Shown here: piece by piece, positions 59,818-64,000 of the stretch
How positions within the stretch are numbered: position 1 is the stretch's first letter
How the letters are laid out: the number at the start of each line of letters is the position of its first letter
Assembly (NCBI GenBank): GCA_900550365.1
Contig: URRR01000003.1
Location: 1-64,000 of the forward strand
Source of the DNA: an uncultured Prevotella sp.
GTDB lineage: Bacteria; Bacteroidota; Bacteroidia; Bacteroidales; Bacteroidaceae
Direction of reading: 5' to 3'
Length of the DNA: 64,000 bases
The notes under the pieces: model-generated
The model's database searches: none
Seen by the model: only the letters and a program-made list of their open reading frames with translations
Told to the model about the DNA's origin: nothing
Translations under genes and position numbers: made by a program

Positions 59818-61226
59818 AAACACTTGTATTAATCTTTCTCAGCATGTGGCTCGGCATGGCGGCCGAGGCATCATCGCTCGTAACTTACACTGCCCCGAAG
59901 GGCGCTCCGCTGAATAGTGACTTCAGTGTAAGGGCAAGAACGCCCGGCGGAGAATGGCAACAGGTGCCCGTCTATCTGTGGAAAGTAGACCGTACGGCCA
60001 ACGGCAGGCATAACACAGAGAACTCTTCAGTGGCCAACTTTGACTTTGAGGGCACGGTGGAGATTGAGGTTACTTACAATAAAGGCAGCATTGACAGTTG
60101 CCGGATACGCCCGTTGTCATACAAGATAAGCCACAGCAAGGCCGGCAACAGCATAAACTTCACCCTCGACAGACCGAGACATCTGTCAATAGAGGTGAAC
60201 GGCGACATCTTTCATAACCTGCAACTGTTTGCCAACGGGCCAGCGCCTAAAATAAAGAAAGGTAAGAACGTGCGTTATTTCGGTCCGGGATATTATGACC
60301 TTGGGGATGATTCTATTCACGTGAAAACGGGCGAGACGCTCTATATTGACGGCGGCGCATACATCAAGGGCTGGGTTTCCACATACGGGTCGGACAACGT
60401 CAGGATATTGGGTCACGGCATGGTGAACCCCGAGAGACAGCACGAGGGCATAATGGTGAGGTACTCACGCAACGTGACCGTTGACGGCCCGCTGACCACA
60501 CAGATACCCGTCGGCGGCAGCGACAGCGTAAGCGTGAGGAACGCCAAGTGCATAAGCTGGTACGGATGGGGCGACGGCATGAACGTGTTTGCCTCTGACA
60601 ACGTCACGTATGAGCACGTCTTCTGCCGCACGAGCGATGACTGCTCAACGATATACTGCACCCGCAAGGGCTACAACGGCGGCTGCCGCAACATCAGAGT
60701 GCGTGACGCCGTGTACTGGGCGGACGTGGCTCACCCGATAATGATTGGTCTTCACGGCGACATCAGGAACAATGAGGTAATAGAAAACGTTGTGTATGAG
60801 GACATCGACATACTTGACCAGGCAGAGCTTCAGATTGACTATCAGGGCTGCATCGGCATCAACAACGGCGACAACATCCTTGTACGTGACATCACTTTCA
60901 ACAATATCAGAATAGAAAGCATGCGCTGCGGCATGCTGTTCAACTTCAGAGTGTGCTACAACAGGAAATATTGCAGCGCGCCGGGACGCGGAATTGAGAA
61001 CGTAACGGTCAGCAATCTTACATATAACGGGACGCGTCCCAACATGTCGATAATCACCGGATACGACGACAACCGCAAGATACGGGGCATCCGTTTCAAG
61101 AATCTTACAATCAACGGCACGGCCGTTTATGACGACATGCCCGGTAAACCGAAATGGTACAAGACGTCTGACATGGCCGAAATATTCGTTGGTGAGCACG
61201 TGGAAGACATTACTTTCGAGAAATAA
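59814..61226 (+). CDS. Secreted GH28/GH49-like beta-helix glycoside hydrolase
   Basis: A signal peptide (1-19, ending AAEA) and an N-terminal beta domain (20-165, including SSVANFDFEGTVEIEVTY) precede a right-handed parallel beta-helix (170-465). The acidic residues expected of GH28/GH49 enzymes are present: WGDGMNVFAS (near 265), RTSDDCSTIYC (near 282) and PIMIGLHGD (near 315). The substrate is likely a polygalacturonan- or rhamnogalacturonan-type chain, judged from its neighbours GH127 and GH88, but GH49-type dextran-like glycans cannot be excluded. Translationally coupled to the GH127 gene. Confidence 0.78.
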   Translation: MKTLVLIFLSMWLGMAAEASSLVTYTAPKGAPLNSDFSVRARTPGGEWQQVPVYLWKVDRTANGRHNTENSSVANFDFEGTVEIEVTYNKGSIDSCRIRPLSYKISHSKAGNSINFTLDRPRHLSIEVNGDIFHNLQLFANGPAPKIKKGKNVRYFGPGYYDLGDDSIHVKTGETLYIDGGAYIKGWVSTYGSDNVRILGHGMVNPERQHEGIMVRYSRNVTVDGPLTTQIPVGGSDSVSVRNAKCISWYGWGDGMNVFASDNVTYEHVFCRTSDDCSTIYCTRKGYNGGCRNIRVRDAVYWADVAHPIMIGLHGDIRNNEVIENVVYEDIDILDQAELQIDYQGCIGINNGDNILVRDITFNNIRIESMRCGMLFNFRVCYNRKYCSAPGRGIENVTVSNLTYNGTRPNMSIITGYDDNRKIRGIRFKNLTINGTAVYDDMPGKPKWYKTSDMAEIFVGEHVEDITFEK

Positions 61227-61240
61227 AAACACTCAGATAC

Positions 61241-62449
61241 ATGAAAAGACAGATTTTATTATTGGCCGCCGGCATGCTTACCGTATGCCCGGTAATGAGC
61301 CAGACGCTTGATGTAGACAAGCAGATTGACTACTGCAACAGGCAGATCGACAGGGCACTGGCCGAACTCCGCGGAGACAACGGCAGCTACGACTTCACCA
61401 AAGAGCCGCGGAACATACTGAAAGACGACAGGCAAAAGGGCTGGAACTGCCGCCCCGCTACGGCCGAGGAGTGGTGTTCGGGCTTCTGGCCGGGCATCTT
61501 ATGGATGAGCTACGAAGTAAGACAAGACCCTAAAGTGAGACAGGCCGCCGAGGGATACACGCAATCACTCAGGCCGTTGGCTTACAGAAAGATATTCGAT
61601 CATGACCTGGGCTTCCTTATATTCTGCTCATTCGGCAAGGGATATGAGGCCACAGGCAATCCCGACTACAAGAAAACGATTCTCGCCGCAAGTGATACTA
61701 TCGCCACACTGTTCAATCCATTGGTCGGAACAATGCTCAGTTGGCCGCGCAATATCGGAATGTTCGGCGGACATAACACAATCATGGACAACATGATGAA
61801 CCTCGACATGATGTTCTGGGCGGCGCAAAACGGCGGCAACAAACTGCTATATGACCTGGCCGTAACCCACGCAGTAACCACAATGAAGCATCATTTCCGC
61901 CCCGACGGGAGCTGCTATCACGTTGCCGTTTACGATACTTTGACGGGCGACTTCATCAAAGGTGTTACTCATCAGGGCTACTCTGACTCCTCAATGTGGG
62001 CCCGCGGACAGAGCTGGGCGATATACGGTTATACCATGGTTTACCGCTATACGCGTGACAAAGTGTTCCTTGACTTCGCGCAGAAAGTCACCGACATATA
62101 TATAAAACGCATCAAGGAAACGAGTGATGACCTTATTCCGAAATGGGATTTCGACGACCCTGACCCGGCAGCTCCTAAGGATGCGAGCGCTGCCTGCGTA
62201 GTTGCCGATGCCCTGCTTGAGTTAAGCGGATACGTCGGCGGAGACAAAGGGCAACAGTATAAGGACTTTGCCGTCAAGTCATTGGCGCAGCTCAGCACCG
62301 ACAAATACCTCAGCGGAGAGCGCAACGTGGCGTTCCTGATGCACAGCACGGGGCACCATCCGGCCGGAAGCGAGATTGACGCGAGCATAATCTATGCCGA
62401 TTATTACTATCTTGAGGCACTTCTAAGACTGAAAGACATGGAAAAGTAA
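61241..62449 (+). CDS. GH88 unsaturated glucuronyl hydrolase
   Basis: Family 88 enzyme that removes the 4,5-unsaturated uronic acid left by polysaccharide lyases. A signal peptide (1-20, ending VMSQ) is followed by an (alpha/alpha)6 barrel: TAEEWCSGFWPGILWMSYE near 73, FLIFCSFGKGYEATG near 126, a likely catalytic Asp in TIMDNMMNLDMMFWAA near 185, GVTHQGYSDSSMWARGQSWAIYGY near 240 and SDDLIPKWDFDDP near 292. Length 402 is normal. It is the last gene of the rightward cluster, before a terminator. Confidence 0.92.
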   Translation: MKRQILLLAAGMLTVCPVMSQTLDVDKQIDYCNRQIDRALAELRGDNGSYDFTKEPRNILKDDRQKGWNCRPATAEEWCSGFWPGILWMSYEVRQDPKVRQAAEGYTQSLRPLAYRKIFDHDLGFLIFCSFGKGYEATGNPDYKKTILAASDTIATLFNPLVGTMLSWPRNIGMFGGHNTIMDNMMNLDMMFWAAQNGGNKLLYDLAVTHAVTTMKHHFRPDGSCYHVAVYDTLTGDFIKGVTHQGYSDSSMWARGQSWAIYGYTMVYRYTRDKVFLDFAQKVTDIYIKRIKETSDDLIPKWDFDDPDPAAPKDASAACVVADALLELSGYVGGDKGQQYKDFAVKSLAQLSTDKYLSGERNVAFLMHSTGHHPAGSEIDASIIYADYYYLEALLRLKDMEK

Positions 62450-62498
62450 TAAGTCTTAAAGGACAAACAGTGTGCCTGTACATACTGTTTCAAACATT

Positions 62499-62533
62499 AA
62501 GTCCGGCCTTGATATCACATCATGGCCGGACTT
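62499..62533. terminator. Bidirectional terminator between GH88 and GH43 genes
   Basis: A 10-bp perfect stem AAGTCCGGCC (62499-62508) with GGCCGGACTT (62524-62533) and the tail TTATTC on the plus strand; the minus strand has TTAATG. It separates convergent genes. Confidence 0.8.
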
Positions 62534-62592
62534 TTATTCATGAAGCAGTAATATGATTGTTACCCTTCTTTTACCTTACAACATATTTTTTA

Positions 62593-64000
62593 TCACTCTA
62601 TCCTGAACCAATCAGCATCTATCCAGCCACGGTTGCCCGTTTTCTGCACAGTCTCTGATACAAAACCCATCTTCGCTCCAATCCATTTTCCCTGGCGGAT
62701 TGTGAACAGCGGGCCTGCGTCTTTATATCTTTTACCGTCAAGGCTGTAAGCAAACTGGCACTTGCCGTCGGCAACCTTCATGCGCAGATATATGTCAATG
62801 TAAATTGCCGGGGCATAAGGTATGGTGTCTTTTTCAGTCGGTTGCAGCGCGGTTACAGCCTGACAAGTCTCCGTTCCGCCGGTATCAGCACCCTTGCAAT
62901 GCCTTATTTCCAGCTGGAAAGAGTCTCCCTTACGGTTCACAACGAGAGCCTGATAGTCCATGCCCATCATCACCACGCCTCCGTATTGTCCGTCTTCTTT
63001 CGACGCGAAACGTATTTTTGCAGTGGCAGTGAACTTCGGAGCGGGCAGTTTCTGAAGCAAAAGGTTCGGCGCTTCCCAAAGACTTTTAGCCTCATTGCCG
63101 AGATAATACGTATAAAGACGAATGCACCCGTCATTTGTCGGCATGCCTGACAACTGGTCATAGTTGGCGTGCCACTGCCACTGAAGTCCCAAATCAGGAG
63201 AGTTAAACTCGTCAGACTCCTGCGGATTGACGTTAACCTGCGACGAGGATTTAGGCTTACGGTAAGTCATGTAAGGCTCTCCACAATAGCCATCGGCCGG
63301 AACTTTGCCCATTACAGGCCAGTTATCCTTCCACGTTACGGGCTGAAGGAACACTACGCGGCCGTAAGCATACTTGTCATTGAAGTGCAGGAACCAGTCC
63401 TCTCCCTGCGCGGTATGCACCCATCCGCCCTGATGAGGGCCGTTTACACCGGTCAAGCCTTGTGCCATAACAACCTTCCACTCATACGGTCCGTACACGT
63501 TCTTGCTGCGCATGGCCAGTTGCCAGCCGTGCTGCACACCTCCGGCAGGGCACATTATCCAGTACCAGCCGTCACGTTTATACAGCTTCGGGCCTTCGGT
63601 TGTATGGTTCTGCTGACCTCCGTCGAACACGATGCGGGGCTTGCCTATGGCCTTCGTGCCGTCAGCCGACATCTCCCGCATGGTCAGCACACTGTTGAAT
63701 CCGGCACGGCTGCCGGCCCACGCGTTGACCATATAGCACCGCCCGTCATCATCCCAAAGCGGACAAGGGTCAATCATGCCCTTTCCTGCCACAACGCATA
63801 CGGGCTTGCTCCACTCTCCGCGCGGGTCATCAGTCTTAACCATCATGATGCCCTGATCAGGGTCTCCCCAGTAAATATAAAACATTCCGTCATGATGGCG
63901 TATGGCGGGAGCCCACACTCCTTTGCCGTGAGCAGGCTTGTCAAAGACGTCGCGCGGCGTCTGCTCCTGCAGGGCATGGCCTATGATTTCCCAGTTGACA
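62593..64000 (-). CDS. GH43 family glycoside hydrolase (5' end outside the window)
   Basis: Family 43 enzyme, probably an alpha-L-arabinofuranosidase or beta-xylosidase. The frame stays open from the edge of the window (last complete codon 63997-63999), so the N-terminus and its catalytic Asp lie outside. Visible parts are the five-blade propeller (GVWAPAIRHHDGMFYIYWGD, GMIDPCPLWDDDGRCYMVNAW with the middle Asp, EGPKLYKRDGWYWI with the acid Glu, NGPHQGGWVHTAQGEDWFLHF) and a C-terminal concanavalin-like domain (about the last 200 residues, from SDEFNSPDLGLQWQW). Convergent with GH88; it belongs to the pectin/arabinan cluster. Confidence 0.9.
   Translation of the reverse strand, partial: VNWEIIGHALQEQTPRDVFDKPAHGKGVWAPAIRHHDGMFYIYWGDPDQGIMMVKTDDPRGEWSKPVCVVAGKGMIDPCPLWDDDGRCYMVNAWAGSRAGFNSVLTMREMSADGTKAIGKPRIVFDGGQQNHTTEGPKLYKRDGWYWIMCPAGGVQHGWQLAMRSKNVYGPYEWKVVMAQGLTGVNGPHQGGWVHTAQGEDWFLHFNDKYAYGRVVFLQPVTWKDNWPVMGKVPADGYCGEPYMTYRKPKSSSQVNVNPQESDEFNSPDLGLQWQWHANYDQLSGMPTNDGCIRLYTYYLGNEAKSLWEAPNLLLQKLPAPKFTATAKIRFASKEDGQYGGVVMMGMDYQALVVNRKGDSFQLEIRHCKGADTGGTETCQAVTALQPTEKDTIPYAPAIYIDIYLRMKVADGKCQFAYSLDGKRYKDAGPLFTIRQGKWIGAKMGFVSETVQKTGNRGWIDADWFRIE

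Overview
The window is chromosomal DNA from a Bacteroidales bacterium, most likely Prevotellaceae (Prevotella or a close relative). Four things support this: genes preceded by the Bacteroidetes -7 promoter box TAnnTTTG; a SusC/SusD polysaccharide locus; many Bacteroidetes-only families (DUF4199, DUF4230, DUF5686 and others); and a secreted protein with the C-terminal tail (LQGMRV...KGIYI.NGKKV) typical of Prevotella. No rRNA, transposase, prophage or CRISPR array was found. The DNA reads as ordinary chromosome carrying two carbohydrate loci.

Layout. 1-5300: tRNA-Phe, then a leftward housekeeping operon sppA-lpxK-punA-thiL driven from a duplicated 87-bp promoter module. 5377-10378: a short-chain dehydrogenase, a threonine/serine exporter and mutS2. 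10756-20850: a leftward beta-mannan utilisation locus (GH26 mannanase, modular secreted protein, SusC, SusD, glycan-binding lipoprotein, second modular secreted protein). 21336-21704: SRP RNA and tRNA-Thr in one leftward unit. 21944-31809: a membrane protein with a GT2 glycosyltransferase, two small envelope proteins, apbE, a Crp/Fnr regulator, a secreted zinc-ribbon protein, an M3 oligopeptidase, dCMP deaminase and an S41 protease. 32042-37296: PiT phosphate transporter, a CcdA-like membrane protein, paired DUF4230 proteins and a lipoprotein. 37348-45070: an AraC regulator divergent from a complete ABC efflux system (TolC, HlyD adaptor, two ATPases, two permeases). 45133-46206: a long structured leader and a GT25 glycosyltransferase. 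46216-50923: xth, ribH, a TPR protein, recF with a DUF721 gene, and a LacI regulator. 51048-57357: a leftward operon that looks like a polar-lipid headgroup pathway (nucleotidyltransferase, ATP-grasp, CDP-alcohol phosphotransferase, HAD phosphatase), followed by an outer-membrane DUF5686 protein and a thioesterase. 57982-64000: a pectin/arabinan cluster (GH127, GH28-like, GH88, and a GH43 cut by the window edge).

How it works together. The mannan locus would capture and cut beta-mannan at the cell surface and import fragments through SusC/SusD. The pectin cluster would trim arabinose and uronic-acid oligomers in the periplasm. Envelope functions recur: LpxK, SppA, two glycosyltransferases, a lipid cassette and an efflux pump.

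The most unusual content is non-coding. Six intergenic arrays of about 88 bp, each made of 22-bp units around GGCCGTC/GACGGCC, are scattered through the window. A second class of hairpins built from short repeated words (gtgaagagtgaaaa, ggttatcggg, gttaagaattaaggg) sits at gene ends and supplies the last codons of some proteins. A 16-bp tandem repeat of the same style lies inside the signal-peptide region of the TolC gene.
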